64,000 nt of DNA from Candidatus Desulfofervidus auxilii (GCA_030262725.1 JAJSZS010000005.1:1-64000), one strand, 5' to 3'; numbered from the stretch's first letter, positions 10,041-23,599 are shown. The notes: generated by a model not told the origin, from the letters alone. Program-made: numbers and translations.

Positions 10041-10771
10041 TATGAAAAAACCATAAGTAAAATCTTTGTTAAAATGACATCAGAGATAAGAATAGCAAGA
10101 CAGGCTGTAACTACAGCAGTTGTAGTTGCCTTTCCTATCCCTTGAGTACCTCTAGGGGCATTAAAACCAAAATAAGTAGAAATCCAAGCAATTATTCCTC
10201 CAAAAAAGGCTGCTTTTATTAAACCTGGGAAAAAATCTTCAAATTCAATAAATTGAGCAGTTACTTTTGCATACCAGCCTGCAGTACTCAAACCTGTAAA
10301 TACACTTACAATTCCACCACCAATAATGCCTACTACATCAGCAATTACTGTAAGTAATGGAAGGCAAATAGTACAGGCAATTAAACGAGGCACTACTAAA
10401 TAATTTAAAGGAGAAATAGCACTTACTCTTAATGCATCAATTTGTTGAGTAACTTTCATTGCCCCTATTTCAGCAGTAATACCTGATCCTGAACGACTAG
10501 CTACTAATAAGGCAGTAAGAACTGGCCCCAATTCTCTAACAATGGATAGACCAACAATGGCAGCTATATATTTTTGAGCACCAAATCGGTGTAAAGTAGC
10601 ACCTGTTTGAAGTCCTAAAACAATGCCTACTGCTGCAGCTGCTGTGGCAATTAAAGGAAGTCCATCTGCTCCAATAATATATATTTGTTTTATTATTTCA
10701 GAGAAAAAAAAGGGTCTTTCAAAAACAGACTTTAAAGTTTTTATTATAAACAAAATGGGGTTTTTATACAC
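10040..10771 (-). CDS. mlaE: MlaE-like ABC transporter permease
   Basis: 243-residue permease of the MlaE/TTG2B family with about five membrane segments and the conserved core RELGPVLTALLVASRSGSG (about 99-117) followed by GAMKVTQQIDALRV. It forms the membrane channel of the lipid transporter with MlaF and MlaD. The start codon overlaps the mgtE stop by one base. Confidence 0.95.
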   Translation of the reverse strand: MYKNPILFIIKTLKSVFERPFFFSEIIKQIYIIGADGLPLIATAAAAVGIVLGLQTGATLHRFGAQKYIAAIVGLSIVRELGPVLTALLVASRSGSGITAEIGAMKVTQQIDALRVSAISPLNYLVVPRLIACTICLPLLTVIADVVGIIGGGIVSVFTGLSTAGWYAKVTAQFIEFEDFFPGLIKAAFFGGIIAWISTYFGFNAPRGTQGIGKATTTAVVTACLAILISDVILTKILLMVFS

Positions 10772-12129
10772 TATCCACTTAAATATTTCAAAAAAATAGT
10801 GGCAATAATCATATAAATCAAAATACCAACAACATCATTGGCTGTAGTAACAAAGGGGCCAGAAGCTACTGCTGGATCCACTCCTAATTTACGTAAAATA
10901 ACAGGCATTAAAGTTCCCATTAAAACAGCAACAGTCATAGCACAAAACATAGCTAATCCTACAACTAAACCCAATATTGCTTCTCCATGCCATAAAAAAG
11001 CAATTAGACCTACAGTTGCCCCACAGATATTGGCCATGAGAAAAGCTACTTTAATTTCTTTTATCAAATGATATTTAAAATTAAAAGACCTAACTCTTCC
11101 TGTAGCCAATCCTCTTACTGTAATAGTAGAAGATTGAATACCTACATTTCCCCCCATACCAGTAATAACAGGTATAAAACTAATCAACGCAATTGCTTCT
11201 CCGATAGTACGTTTAAAAAACCACATAATCAAACCTGTAAGCAAGCCACCAAAGAGATTAGTTATTAACCAAGGCAATCTAACCCGAGAAATTTTTAATA
11301 TTTCATCACCATAAACTATTTCTTCTACATCTGTACCAGCTAAACGATAAAAATCTTCTGAAGTCTCTTTTTCAATAACATCAATAATATCATCAATAGT
11401 AATACGCCCTAACAAAACTCCTTGATCATCTACGACAGGTGCAGAAACAAGATCATATTTTTGAAATTTTTTAGCTACTTCTTCTTGATCTTCATCTACT
11501 TTTATAACTACTTCTGGTTTTTCCATAATAGCAAAAAGTTTTTCATAAGGAGGAGCAATTATTAATTTATAAAGTGGAATAATACCTAATAATTGATGTT
11601 TTCCATTAACGATAAAAATTGCATGATATTTTTCTTCTGTTTCTTCTGATAAACTTCTTATTTTTTCAATGGCTTCTTCTACTGTAATGTCTGCTGGTAA
11701 AGTTAAAACTTCTGTTTGCATGAGACCGCCGGCAGTTTCTTCATGATAACGTAAAAGATGTCTAAGTTTTGCTTGATTTTTTGGTGGTATTTGATCTAAA
11801 ACTTTTTTAGCCTTTTCTTCTGGTAAATCACCAATAATATCAGCAGCTTCATCAGAAGGTAAATCTTCAACAATATCAGCTAAATGTCCATGAGTAAGTT
11901 CTTCTAAAATAAGGCGTCTAGTATCCTCTGAAAGTTTAACAATAACTTCTGAAGCAATATCTACATCAAGTAATTGAAAAACTTGAATTTTTTCCTCTTC
12001 ATCAGGAAGATTTTCTATAAGCTCAGCAATATCTGCTGGATGAATTTCCCTTAATAATTCAATAGTTTGTTTAAATTCCTTTTGTTTTAAGAGTTTTTCT
12101 ATTTTTTCTTTTAATTCTTCTGAATACAA
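10771..12129 (-). CDS. mgtE: MgtE-family magnesium transporter
   Basis: 452-residue Mg2+ channel. It has the N-terminal helical MgtE_N domain (1-125), two CBS domains (about 130-255) and five transmembrane helices (about 285-450) with the pore motif PVITGMGGNVGIQSST (about 318-333) and the GPFVTTANDVVGI segment. Gating is by Mg2+ binding in the cytosolic domain. It is the first gene of the operon with mlaE-mlaF-mlaD and divergent from gyrA. The 143-bp divergent gap is short and shows no ykoK/M-box-like leader. Confidence 0.95.
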   Translation of the reverse strand: MYSEELKEKIEKLLKQKEFKQTIELLREIHPADIAELIENLPDEEEKIQVFQLLDVDIASEVIVKLSEDTRRLILEELTHGHLADIVEDLPSDEAADIIGDLPEEKAKKVLDQIPPKNQAKLRHLLRYHEETAGGLMQTEVLTLPADITVEEAIEKIRSLSEETEEKYHAIFIVNGKHQLLGIIPLYKLIIAPPYEKLFAIMEKPEVVIKVDEDQEEVAKKFQKYDLVSAPVVDDQGVLLGRITIDDIIDVIEKETSEDFYRLAGTDVEEIVYGDEILKISRVRLPWLITNLFGGLLTGLIMWFFKRTIGEAIALISFIPVITGMGGNVGIQSSTITVRGLATGRVRSFNFKYHLIKEIKVAFLMANICGATVGLIAFLWHGEAILGLVVGLAMFCAMTVAVLMGTLMPVILRKLGVDPAVASGPFVTTANDVVGILIYMIIATIFLKYLSG

Positions 12130-12205
12130 TTTTTTCTCCTTAAATTTAAACTTTTTTCATATTAATCCCTAGCTATTTTTCGGGCAAGACTAAAATTTTA
12201 AATTT

Positions 12206-12234
12206 TTGACACCATATTTAGAAAATGATACAAT
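12206..12234 (+). promoter_or_regulatory. Sigma-70-type promoter of gyrA
   Basis: A perfect TTGACA (12206-12211), 17-bp spacer and TACAAT (12229-12234) lie 38 bp before the gyrA start. Confidence 0.75.
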
Positions 12235-12272
12235 TTTATAAATTTCTCAATTAATTCTTTCAGGGAGTAGAT

Positions 12273-14720
12273 ATGGCAGTTTTAAGAGAAAAAATAGAAT
12301 TAGTGCGTTTAGAAGAGGAGTTAAAGCGTTCTTATCTAGATTATGCTATGAGTGTGATAATTGGAAGGGCATTGCCTGATGTCCGTGATGGATTAAAACC
12401 TGTACATCGCCGTATTCTCTATGCTATGAAAACACTTGGTAATGAATGGGATAAACCTTATAAAAAATCTGCTAGAATTGTTGGTGATGTTATTGGTAAA
12501 TATCATCCTCATGGTGATGCTGCTGTCTATGATGCGCTTGTAAGAATGGCTCAATCTTTTTCTCTCCGTTATCCATTAATAGATGGACAGGGAAATTTTG
12601 GTTCTATTGATGGCGATCCACCTGCAGCTATGCGTTATACTGAAGTACGCATGAGTCGTATTGCACAAGAATTACTTCGAGATCTTGAAAAAGAAACCAT
12701 TGATTGGGTGCCAAATTATGATGGTACATTAGAAGAACCATCTGTTTTGCCATCTCGTTTACCAAATTTACTTGTCAATGGCTCAGCAGGCATTGCTGTT
12801 GGTATGGCTACAAATATCCCTCCTCATAATTTAGGAGAAGTATTAGATGCTCTTATTGCCTGTATTGAAAATCCTAACATTTCTTTAGATGAACTGATGA
12901 AAATAATCCCTGGTCCTGACTTTCCTACAGGTGGCATTATTTATGGTATAGAGGGAATAAAAGAAGCATATAGTAAAGGTAAAGGAATCATTTATATAAG
13001 AGGTAAAGTTGAAATAGAGGAAAAAAAAGGAAAAACTTTTCTTGTAATTAAAGAGATTCCTTTTCAAATATGTAAAGCAAAATTAGTAGAAAAAATTGCA
13101 GAATTAATTAAAGAGAAAAAATTGGAAGGTATTTCTGAAATAAGGGATGAATCAGATAGAGAAGGTATTCGTGTAGTAATTGAGCTTAAAAAAGGAGAAG
13201 ATGCGCAGGTAATCTTAAACAGACTTTATACATACACTCCATTAGAAATAAGTTATGGCATTATATTGCTTGCATTAGTAAATAATCGTCCTTTGCTTCT
13301 TAATTTAAAAGATTTACTTTTTCATTTTATCGAGCATCGTAAAGAAATTGTTATTAGAAGAACTCGTTTTGAATTAAAAAAAGCAAAAGATCGCGTTCAT
13401 ATTTTAGAAGGTTTAATGTTAACATTAAATCATTTAGATGAAATCATTAGCCTCATTCGAAAAGCAGAAAGTCCAACATCAGCTAAAAAAGATTTAATTG
13501 AGAGATTTTCTCTTTCAGAGGTTCAAGCACAGGCAATCTTAGATATGCGCCTTCAACGTTTAACACAATTAGAAAGAGAAAAACTTATTAAAGAATACAA
13601 AGATTTAATTAAAGATATTGAACGTTATGAATCAATTTTAAGTAGTGAAGCTTTGGTAAATGAAATTATTAAAGATGAATTTAAAGAATTAAAAGAAACT
13701 TATGCTGATGCACGTAAAACAGAAATAAGAGAAAAGAAAGAGATTATTTCAATTGAAGATTTGATCCCTGATGAAGAAGTAGTAGTTACTATTACCTATC
13801 GTGGTTACATAAAAAGGATTAAATTAGATATATATAAAAGTCAAAAACGTGGAGGAAAAGGTATTATTGGAACAGAAGTAAAAAAAGATGATTTTGTCCA
13901 AGACATATTTGTTGCTTCCACACATAGCTATTTACTTATTTTTACTTCTAAAGGCATTGCATATGCCTTAAAAGTGCATGAAATTCCTACAGCAGGACGT
14001 ATAGCTACAGGTAAGCCTCTTATTAACCTTCTTCGTTTATCACCTCAAGAAAAAATTGCCATTATTTTACCAATAAAAGATTTTGAAAATGATTATTTTA
14101 TTACTATAGTAACTAAAAAAGGTTTTATTAAAAGGACATCCATTAAAGAATTTGCCTTTCTCTCAACTACTACTAGAGGTATTAAGGCAGCTACTATTGA
14201 TTCTGAAGATGAATTAGTAGCAGGTCGTCTTACAGATGGAAAAAACGAAATATTTCTACTTACAAGGAAAGGACAATGTATTAGATTTAAAGAAACAAAT
14301 ATTAGATTTATGGGAAGAACAGCTAAAGGTGTAAAAGGAATAGATTTAGGTTATGATGATGTTGTAATTGGTATGGAAACATTAAATAAAAATAAAGGAT
14401 ATATTTTAATTATTACAGAAAATGGTTATGGAAAAAGAACCCCTGTGGAATTTTTCAGACCACAAAATCGAGGTGGAAAAGGTATTATTGCTATAAAGCC
14501 ATCTAAAAAGACAGGAAATGTTATTGGAATGTGTCATGTGGAAAATTCTGATGAAATATTGTTGATAACTAACTTAGGAAAAATCATTAGATTAAAGTCA
14601 GAAGATATTTCTGTTATGGGAAGACAAGCAAAAGGAGTCAAATTAATAAATTTAGGAAAAGATGAAAAAGTAGCTGGTCTTGCAAAAATTGTTAAAAAAG
14701 ATGTAGAAAATTTTTATTAA
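12273..14720 (+). CDS. gyrA: DNA gyrase subunit A
   Basis: 815-residue breakage-reunion subunit of gyrase. The catalytic Tyr sits in [11 protein letters not shown] (about 119-129), the region before it contains [15 protein letters not shown], and the C-terminal beta-pinwheel starts near residue 500. The GyrA box is QKRGGKG (about 525-531), which favours GyrA over ParC. The gene starts after GGGAG and reads from a strong sigma-70-type promoter. It forms a replication cluster with dnaN and gyrB. Confidence 0.97.
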   Translation: MAVLREKIELVRLEEELKRSYLDYAMSVIIGRALPDVRDGLKPVHRRILYAMKTLGNEWDKPYKKSARIVGDVIGKYHPHGDAAVYDALVRMAQSFSLRYPLIDGQGNFGSIDGDPPAAMRYTEVRMSRIAQELLRDLEKETIDWVPNYDGTLEEPSVLPSRLPNLLVNGSAGIAVGMATNIPPHNLGEVLDALIACIENPNISLDELMKIIPGPDFPTGGIIYGIEGIKEAYSKGKGIIYIRGKVEIEEKKGKTFLVIKEIPFQICKAKLVEKIAELIKEKKLEGISEIRDESDREGIRVVIELKKGEDAQVILNRLYTYTPLEISYGIILLALVNNRPLLLNLKDLLFHFIEHRKEIVIRRTRFELKKAKDRVHILEGLMLTLNHLDEIISLIRKAESPTSAKKDLIERFSLSEVQAQAILDMRLQRLTQLEREKLIKEYKDLIKDIERYESILSSEALVNEIIKDEFKELKETYADARKTEIREKKEIISIEDLIPDEEVVVTITYRGYIKRIKLDIYKSQKRGGKGIIGTEVKKDDFVQDIFVASTHSYLLIFTSKGIAYALKVHEIPTAGRIATGKPLINLLRLSPQEKIAIILPIKDFENDYFITIVTKKGFIKRTSIKEFAFLSTTTRGIKAATIDSEDELVAGRLTDGKNEIFLLTRKGQCIRFKETNIRFMGRTAKGVKGIDLGYDDVVIGMETLNKNKGYILIITENGYGKRTPVEFFRPQNRGGKGIIAIKPSKKTGNVIGMCHVENSDEILLITNLGKIIRLKSEDISVMGRQAKGVKLINLGKDEKVAGLAKIVKKDVENFY

Positions 14721-14790
14721 AATTTATGTTTTTTAGAAAAAAATTAACAAATTTTAATGTTATTATGATTAAATTTAAAGGAGATAAAAA

Positions 14791-18263
<3,473 letters not shown>

Positions 18264-18470
18264 ATCTTATCTTTGTCCAATGTTCAGTAGGACAGTTCAT
18301 AAAGTTTAAAAACTCCTCTAAATCCTTTTTCATACTTTATCTCTAAAATAATACTTAATAGATTCTCTACCAGAAGTGTACCTATGAACCTTTGCTAAAT
18401 AGGAAAATAGCTGTTAGAATAGTTTAAAACTTATAAGTTACTAATTTAATGTTAAAAGGGAGGTAAATAT

Positions 18471-18662
18471 ATGCCCATAGCTTTAAAGGAATTGATAAAG
18501 TTTGTTGAAAACCTTGGCTACAAGGTAATCTATCCGGAGAAATTAGAGGAAACCAGTTTAGTTGATGAACTGTTGGGGGAATTTGAGGGGGCGATTCCAG
18601 AGGATATGACAAGTACGGAGTACCTGAAAAAACTCAGGGAAAGCGGTTATGGCAAATATTAA
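18471..18662 (+). CDS. Putative antitoxin of a decayed PIN-type toxin-antitoxin pair
   Basis: 63-residue acidic protein preceded by a strong AGGGAGGT ribosome site. No DNA-binding motif is obvious; the mid region EETSLVDELLGEFEGAIP and the short Lys/Arg-rich end resemble small VapB-like antitoxins whose C-terminus wraps the toxin. The stop overlaps by 14 bp the start of a frame encoding a PIN-domain N-terminus, which is the main reason for this call. The 207 bp before it (18264-18470) hold nothing recognisable. Family membership is inferred from context only. Confidence 0.5.
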   Translation: MPIALKELIKFVENLGYKVIYPEKLEETSLVDELLGEFEGAIPEDMTSTEYLKKLRESGYGKY

Positions 18663-18900
18663 GGTATTTTTGGATACGGATGTGATAATAAATTGGCTGT
18701 CCAAGGAGATAGACCCACTGGTTCTGAGCTTTGGAAGGCTCCTTATGAGATCCTTTTGATTCTATTTACTTTGCAATTTTTAGAAAAACAACAGATTACT
18801 TGATTTCCAGAGATAGGGTGTTATCAATCTTATAAACAAAGCCGAGAACAAACCTGTTGCCTTTACTCCAGAATCCTTTTTGGAAGAGATGCGGTTTTAG
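18649..18900 (+). pseudogene. PIN-domain (VapC-like) toxin, broken by frameshifts
   Basis: Starting at the ATG at 18649, the frame reads ANIKVFLDTDVIINWLSKE, a typical PIN-domain beginning with the first metal-binding Asp (LDTDVI). It stops at a TGA after about 36 codons. A second frame from 18726 continues with ELWKAPYEILLI and LEKQQIT, then stops. The first frame resumes with VINLINKAENKPVAFTPESF and ends at TAG 18898-18900, a plausible C-terminus. The middle of the roughly 130-residue domain, with the other acidic residues, is missing. At least two frameshifts plus a deletion imply an inactive ribonuclease toxin relic. Confidence 0.65.
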
Positions 18901-19038
18901 ATATAAAAAAAGAATATACCCTATTTTTTTCTCTTTGGAAATTACACACTTTTTATTTTACACTGCCGGGCTAATAAAAAACTTGACAAATATGTATCAT
19001 TATATTAAAAAATTTAAATTTAAAAGGGGGAAATTCAA

Positions 19039-19305
19039 ATGGAGGTGCAGGATAAAGAACTAACAAAAGAGGAGATATGGGCTTTACTTAGCAAGGAAGA
19101 AAAGGAAATTATTGCTGGAGGCTGTCAAGTTTTACCTGATAAAGATTGGCTTTTGACAAGAATAGGACAAGCATTTCCAGCAGTAGGATTAGATCTTTAT
19201 ATTGTTAATGAACTATTTAAAAATTTGGGTAAATTAAGATTTCCTGAAGAAAGTAAGTGGTTAATAAGTTTTTATTATGATCAATTTTTTAATGGAAAAA
19301 AATAA
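19039..19305 (+). CDS. Small protein with double-glycine-leader-like N-terminus, function unknown
   Basis: 88 residues after an AAAAGGGGGA ribosome site. Residues 8-28 read like a bacteriocin/RiPP leader, with LSKEEKEIIAGG ending in Gly-Gly at 27-28 and a Cys right after. The remaining roughly 60 residues are aromatic-rich (several Trp, Tyr and Phe) with no recognised fold. No peptidase-containing ABC exporter or modifying enzyme is adjacent. A TTGACA lies at 18983-18988 but the matching -10 is poor, so the promoter is uncertain. The 138 bases before it (18901-19038) show nothing else. Confidence 0.55.
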   Translation: MEVQDKELTKEEIWALLSKEEKEIIAGGCQVLPDKDWLLTRIGQAFPAVGLDLYIVNELFKNLGKLRFPEESKWLISFYYDQFFNGKK

Positions 19306-19345
19306 ATCTATTTCCATTCTTTAAATTCTTTTTATTTTTTAAGAG

Positions 19346-19373
19346 TTGCTAAAAATTTTAGATTGGGTAAAAT
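19346..19373 (+). promoter_or_regulatory. Possible sigma-70-type promoter of ffh
   Basis: TTGCTA (19346-19351), a 16-bp spacer and TAAAAT (19368-19373) sit 17 bp before the ffh start. The fit is moderate, and the short distance leaves only about 10 nt of leader, which holds the GAGGTG ribosome site. Confidence 0.4.
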
Positions 19374-19390
19374 AGCAAAAGAGGTGAATT

Positions 19391-20728
19391 ATGTTTGAAA
19401 ATTTAAGTGAAAAGCTTAATGCTATTTTTAAGAAATTAAAAGGGCATGGTCGGCTTACAGAAGAGCATATTAATCAAGCACTAAGAGAAGTTAAATTGGC
19501 ATTACTTGAAGCAGATGTAAATTATAAAGTTGTAAAAGACTTTCTTAATCAGGTAAAGGAAAAGGCATTAGGACAGGAGGTGATGCAAAGTCTTACTCCA
19601 GCTCAACAGGTAATAAAGATTGTAAAAGATGAATTGACTACCTTAATGGGAGGCAGTGGAGTTGAATTAAATTTAAAAGGAATGCCTGCAATTATTATGC
19701 TTGTTGGTCTTCAAGGTTCAGGAAAAACAACAACTTGTGCTAAATTGGCAAAATTTCTTAAAGAAAAAAGAGGAAGAAGACCTTATTTAGTTTCTGCTGA
19801 TGTTTATCGACCTGCTGCTATTGAGCAACTTAATAAATTAGGAGAACAAATAAGTATAGATGTTCATCCTATAGAAGATTCAAAAACTCCTTTAGATATC
19901 TGTTTAGATGCAGTGATAAAAGCAAGAAAAAAAGGCTATGATACGATTCTTATTGATACAGCAGGAAGGCTTCATATTGATGAAAAAATGATGGATGAAT
20001 TAAAGCAACTTAAATCTCAAATTATGCCTCAAGAGATTTTACTTGTTGCTGATGCTATGACTGGTCAAGATGCGGTTAATATAGCAAAGAGTTTTAATGA
20101 AGCTTTGGATATTAGTGGTGTTATCTTAACAAAGATGGAGGGAGATGCTAGAGGAGGTGCAGCTCTTTCTATTAAAGCTGTAACACAAAAGCCAATTAAG
20201 TTTATTGGTGTAGGAGAAAAGCTAGATGCACTTGAAATTTTTTATCCGGATCGCATAGCATCTAGAATCCTTGGTATGGGAGATATTCTTTCATTTATTG
20301 AAAAAGCTCAAGAAACAATTGATTTAGAAAAAGCAAAAGAATTAGAAAAAAAATTAAGAAAAAGTGAATTTACTTTAGAGGACTTTCGCGAGCAATTACA
20401 GCGTATCCGCAAAATGGGTTCTTTAGAACAAATTTTAAGTATGTTACCTGGATTTAATCAATTAAAACAATTAAAAAACTTGCAAATAGATGAAAAAGAG
20501 CTAATAAAAATAGAAGCAATTATTAATTCTATGACTAAGGAAGAAAGACTTCATCCAGAAATTATTAATGGAAGCCGTAGAAGACGTATTGCCCGGGGCA
20601 GTGGTACTACTGTACAAGATGTAAATAGGCTCTTAAAACAATATGCTCAAACAAAAAAGATGATAAAAACCTTTACAAAAATGGGGAAAAAAGGTAAAAG
20701 ACTAAATTTGATGAATTTTTTTTCTTAA
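19391..20728 (+). CDS. ffh: Signal recognition particle GTPase Ffh (SRP54)
   Basis: 445-residue SRP protein that binds 4.5S RNA and signal sequences and docks to FtsY. The N domain (1-90), G domain with GLQGSGKTTTCAKLA (about 105-119), DTAGR, TKMEGDARGG (about 243-252) and the methionine-containing M domain (about 325-430, with SRRRRIARGSGTTVQDVN) are all present. The tail is short compared with E. coli. It leads the ffh-rpsP-khpA-rimM operon. Confidence 0.96.
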   Translation: MFENLSEKLNAIFKKLKGHGRLTEEHINQALREVKLALLEADVNYKVVKDFLNQVKEKALGQEVMQSLTPAQQVIKIVKDELTTLMGGSGVELNLKGMPAIIMLVGLQGSGKTTTCAKLAKFLKEKRGRRPYLVSADVYRPAAIEQLNKLGEQISIDVHPIEDSKTPLDICLDAVIKARKKGYDTILIDTAGRLHIDEKMMDELKQLKSQIMPQEILLVADAMTGQDAVNIAKSFNEALDISGVILTKMEGDARGGAALSIKAVTQKPIKFIGVGEKLDALEIFYPDRIASRILGMGDILSFIEKAQETIDLEKAKELEKKLRKSEFTLEDFREQLQRIRKMGSLEQILSMLPGFNQLKQLKNLQIDEKELIKIEAIINSMTKEERLHPEIINGSRRRRIARGSGTTVQDVNRLLKQYAQTKKMIKTFTKMGKKGKRLNLMNFFS

Positions 20729-20749
20729 GGGAGGTGAGAGGGAAGGCAG

Positions 20750-20986
20750 ATGGCTGTAAGAATACGGTTATTGAGGATGGGAGCGAAAAAAAAGCCTTTT
20801 TATCGTATTGTAGCAGCAGATGCAAGATCACCAAGAGATGGTCGGTATTTAGAAATGCTTGGATTTTATAATCCACTAACAGACCCGCCGCAGGTAAAGA
20901 TAGATAAGGAAAAGTTAGAAAAATGGTTGCGGCAAGGGGCTGAACTTACAGGAGCGGTAAAAGGTTTATTAAAAATGCTTAATTAA
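20750..20986 (+). CDS. rpsP: 30S ribosomal protein S16
   Basis: 78 residues matching bS16 along its length: [20 protein letters not shown] at the start and [17 protein letters not shown] (about 28-44). Preceded by GGGAGGTGAGAG and placed 21 bp after ffh, the standard ffh-rpsP-khpA-rimM arrangement. Confidence 0.96.
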   Translation: MAVRIRLLRMGAKKKPFYRIVAADARSPRDGRYLEMLGFYNPLTDPPQVKIDKEKLEKWLRQGAELTGAVKGLLKMLN

Positions 20987-21001
20987 AAGTGGAGGTGCAA
21001 G

Positions 21002-21235
21002 ATGCTTAAGGAATTAGTAGAATATATTGCTAAATCTCTAGTTGATAGACCTGATTCGGTAGAAGTAAAAGAAATTGTAGGAGAGCAAACTTCTGTAATT
21101 GAATTAAAAGTAGCAAAGGAAGATTTAGGGAAGGTAATAGGTAAACAAGGACGCACAGCCCGGGCAATACGTACAATTTTAAATGCAGCCTCTACAAAAG
21201 TAAAAAAGAGGGCTGTTTTAGAAATTATTGAATAA
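21002..21235 (+). CDS. khpA: KH-domain RNA-binding protein KhpA
   Basis: 77-residue single KH domain with the [15 protein letters not shown] loop (about 43-57; GxxG is GKQG). KhpA-type proteins bind RNA, often with KhpB/Jag. RBS GGAGGTG lies 5 bp upstream, and the 3' end overlaps rimM by 8 bp. Confidence 0.93.
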   Translation: MLKELVEYIAKSLVDRPDSVEVKEIVGEQTSVIELKVAKEDLGKVIGKQGRTARAIRTILNAASTKVKKRAVLEIIE

Positions 21236-21761
21236 TCCGATGAAGGAGGAATTTCTCCTCATCGGTAAAGTAGTTAATACTCATGGTATAAAAGGAGAAG
21301 TAAGAGTAATTCCTTATACAGAATCTGTAGATTCTTTTAGGGCCGCAAAGGAAGTTTATTTAAAGCAAAAAAGCGGCCCTTTTCAAAAATTTCATGTTGT
21401 TAGGGTAAGACCTCATAAAAATATTTATATTGTTGCTTTAGAAGGGATAAATCATATTAATAATGCAGAGGCTTTGATTGGGGCTGATATTTATCGAAAA
21501 AAATCTACTCTCCCTCCATTAACCTCTCCTGATGAATATTATTGGCATGAGGTAATTGGATTAGAAGTTCGGCTTATAACAGGTGAAAAAATAGGTAAAG
21601 TGAAACAAATTTTTAATGCTGGTAGCAATGATATTTTTGTTGTTTATAATAGACATAAGAAAAAAGAATATTTAATTCCATCTATTGAAGATGTTATAGA
21701 AAAATTCGATTGGGAAAAAAGGATTTTATGGATTAAACCTATAGATGGACTATTAGATTAA
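21228..21761 (+). CDS. rimM: Ribosome maturation factor RimM
   Basis: 177-residue 16S processing factor that binds uS19 during 30S assembly. The N-terminal RimM domain has [18 protein letters not shown] (about 12-29) and the PRC-barrel half has [11 protein letters not shown] (about 104-114) and AGSNDIFVV. An in-frame ATG at 21240 is directly preceded by the khpA stop and is the likelier start, but the longer frame is given. The usual next genes trmD and rplS do not follow; a convergent REC-GGDEF gene overlaps the 3' end by 9 bp. Confidence 0.94.
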   Translation: MNNPMKEEFLLIGKVVNTHGIKGEVRVIPYTESVDSFRAAKEVYLKQKSGPFQKFHVVRVRPHKNIYIVALEGINHINNAEALIGADIYRKKSTLPPLTSPDEYYWHEVIGLEVRLITGEKIGKVKQIFNAGSNDIFVVYNRHKKKEYLIPSIEDVIEKFDWEKRILWIKPIDGLLD

Positions 21762-22682
21762 TTCTTCATATACAACACAATTTCTTCCTTTTTCTTTTGC
21801 TTTATAAAGAGCATTATCAGCTGTTTTTATACTTTTTTCTATTAAGTTTTCCATTTTTATATCTAAAGAAGATTTAATACAAGTTACTCCAAGGCTTATA
21901 CTGATATTTAATCTTTGATTGTCTATTTTGAAAACATTTTCACAAATGCATTTGCGTAAACGTTCACTTGCTTTTATTGCCTTTTCTTTATCAATTTTTG
22001 AAATTATTATTAAAAATTCTTCTCCCCCATATCTTCCAAGATGGTCATATGGTCTTAAATGTGATTTTAAACGTTTTGCTATCTCTATAAGTATTTTATC
22101 ACCTATAAGATGACCATATTTATCATTAATTTTTTTAAAATGATCAATATCTGCCATAATTATGGCTAATGTATAATTTTCGCGTTTTGCACGGTGTATT
22201 TCCTCTTTTAATCTTTCTAAAATAGCCCTTCTATTTAAAATTCCTGTTAATCCATCTGTAATAGCAAGAAATTGAAGTTTTTGATTTATTTCTTTTAGTC
22301 TTTGTTCAAGGGCAATAATACGTAAGCCCACTTTAATACGAGAGAGGAGTTCTAAAGGTTCAAATGGTTTTGTCAAATAATCATCTGCTCCCGCCTCAAG
22401 ACCTGTTATAATATCTTTTTTTTCTCCTTTGGCAGAAAGAAAGATAATATAAACATAGTGATTTAGATTTGATGCTCTTATTTTTTTACACAATTTTAGA
22501 CCATCCATCTCAGGCATTATCCAATCAACAATAATTAAATAAATATTTTCTTTTTCCTTTTGAAATATTTCCCAACCTTTTTTCCCATTTTCCGCTAAAA
22601 TAATTTTATAACCTTGTTTTTCAAGTGTTTTTTTTAAAATTAAACGAGAAATAGCATCATCCTCTACAACAAGAAATTTCAT
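21753..22682 (-). CDS. Response regulator diguanylate cyclase (REC-GGDEF)
   Basis: 309-residue protein. REC domain (1-120) has the phosphoacceptor Asp in IVDWIMPEMDG (about residue 52) and KPFEP switch Lys. A short coiled coil leads to a GGDEF domain (about 145-305) with active-site GGEEF (about 219-223). An allosteric I-site RPYD lies five residues before it, so product inhibition by c-di-GMP is expected. Its start overlaps the next upstream gene, a paralogue of similar design, by 4 bp. Confidence 0.93.
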   Translation of the reverse strand: MKFLVVEDDAISRLILKKTLEKQGYKIILAENGKKGWEIFQKEKENIYLIIVDWIMPEMDGLKLCKKIRASNLNHYVYIIFLSAKGEKKDIITGLEAGADDYLTKPFEPLELLSRIKVGLRIIALEQRLKEINQKLQFLAITDGLTGILNRRAILERLKEEIHRAKRENYTLAIIMADIDHFKKINDKYGHLIGDKILIEIAKRLKSHLRPYDHLGRYGGEEFLIIISKIDKEKAIKASERLRKCICENVFKIDNQRLNISISLGVTCIKSSLDIKMENLIEKSIKTADNALYKAKEKGRNCVVYEELI

Positions 22683-23590
22683 ATTTCTTCCATTACTATT
22701 TTATTTTTTCCTCTTTCTTTCGCTTTTAAGAGGAAATTATCTGCATTTTTTATTATCTTTTGCAGTTCATCAGATGGATTTTTCACAAAATTTATTCCCA
22801 TGCTTACTGTTAAATTTATTTTTTTATCACCTATTTTAAAAGATTTTTCAGAAATAGCTTTAAAAAATCTTTTAGCAATTTTATAAGCTAAATCTTTATC
22901 TCCCTTTTTTACATTTATTCCAATCAAAAATTCATCTCCTCCATACCTTCCTACAAGGTCATAAGGTCTAATATTGTTAATAATTCGATTTGTTGTTTCT
23001 ATAAGTACTTTATCCCCTGCATCATGTCCAAACACATCATTAATCCTTTTAAAATTATCAATATCTAATAATATAACAGCAAAAGATTTTCCTTCTCGTT
23101 TGGCTCGATTTAATTCCTCTTTTAATCTTTTTAATATCCCTCGGCGATTTAGCACTCCAGTAAGTTCATCTGTTAAAGATAAGCTTTCTAAACGTTTTTG
23201 CATTTCTCTTAATTGTTTATCAACTTCAACAATTCTTGCCCCTGTTTTTATACGGGAGAGTAGTTCATGAGGGTCAAAAGGTTTAGTAACATAATCGTCT
23301 GCACCTGCATCAAAAGCTTTTATAGCATCTTCCCTTTTTTCTTTCACTGTAAGAAAAAGAATATAAACATAGCGAGAAATTTTTGCTTCTCTAATTTTTT
23401 TACAAAGTTCTAAACCATCTATCTCTGGCATGAGCCAGTCAATTATAGCCATATTGATTTTTTCCTTTTGAAATATTTCCCATGCTTCTTTACCATTTTT
23501 TGCACAAAATATTTTATAGCCTTCTCTTTTTAAAAGATTTTCTAAAATTAATTGTGTAATTTCATCATCTTCAGCAATTAATACATTCAT
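22679..23590 (-). CDS. Response regulator diguanylate cyclase (REC-GGDEF), paralogue
   Basis: 303 residues with the same REC-coiled coil-GGDEF design as its downstream neighbour. The phosphoacceptor lies in AIIDWLMPEIDG (about residue 51), the active site is GGDEF (about 217-221), and the I-site is RPYD. The many shared stretches (KNGKEAWEIFQKEK-type, SRIKxGxRI) indicate a tandem duplication. It starts 9 bp after the hybrid kinase, its probable phosphodonor system. Confidence 0.93.
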   Translation of the reverse strand: MNVLIAEDDEITQLILENLLKREGYKIFCAKNGKEAWEIFQKEKINMAIIDWLMPEIDGLELCKKIREAKISRYVYILFLTVKEKREDAIKAFDAGADDYVTKPFDPHELLSRIKTGARIVEVDKQLREMQKRLESLSLTDELTGVLNRRGILKRLKEELNRAKREGKSFAVILLDIDNFKRINDVFGHDAGDKVLIETTNRIINNIRPYDLVGRYGGDEFLIGINVKKGDKDLAYKIAKRFFKAISEKSFKIGDKKINLTVSMGINFVKNPSDELQKIIKNADNFLLKAKERGKNKIVMEEI

Positions 23591-23599
23591 TTTGACTTT

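Noticed and set aside
18264-18470. Replication origin downstream of gyrB
   Set aside because: No TTATNCACA-type DnaA boxes or AT-rich repeat array found.
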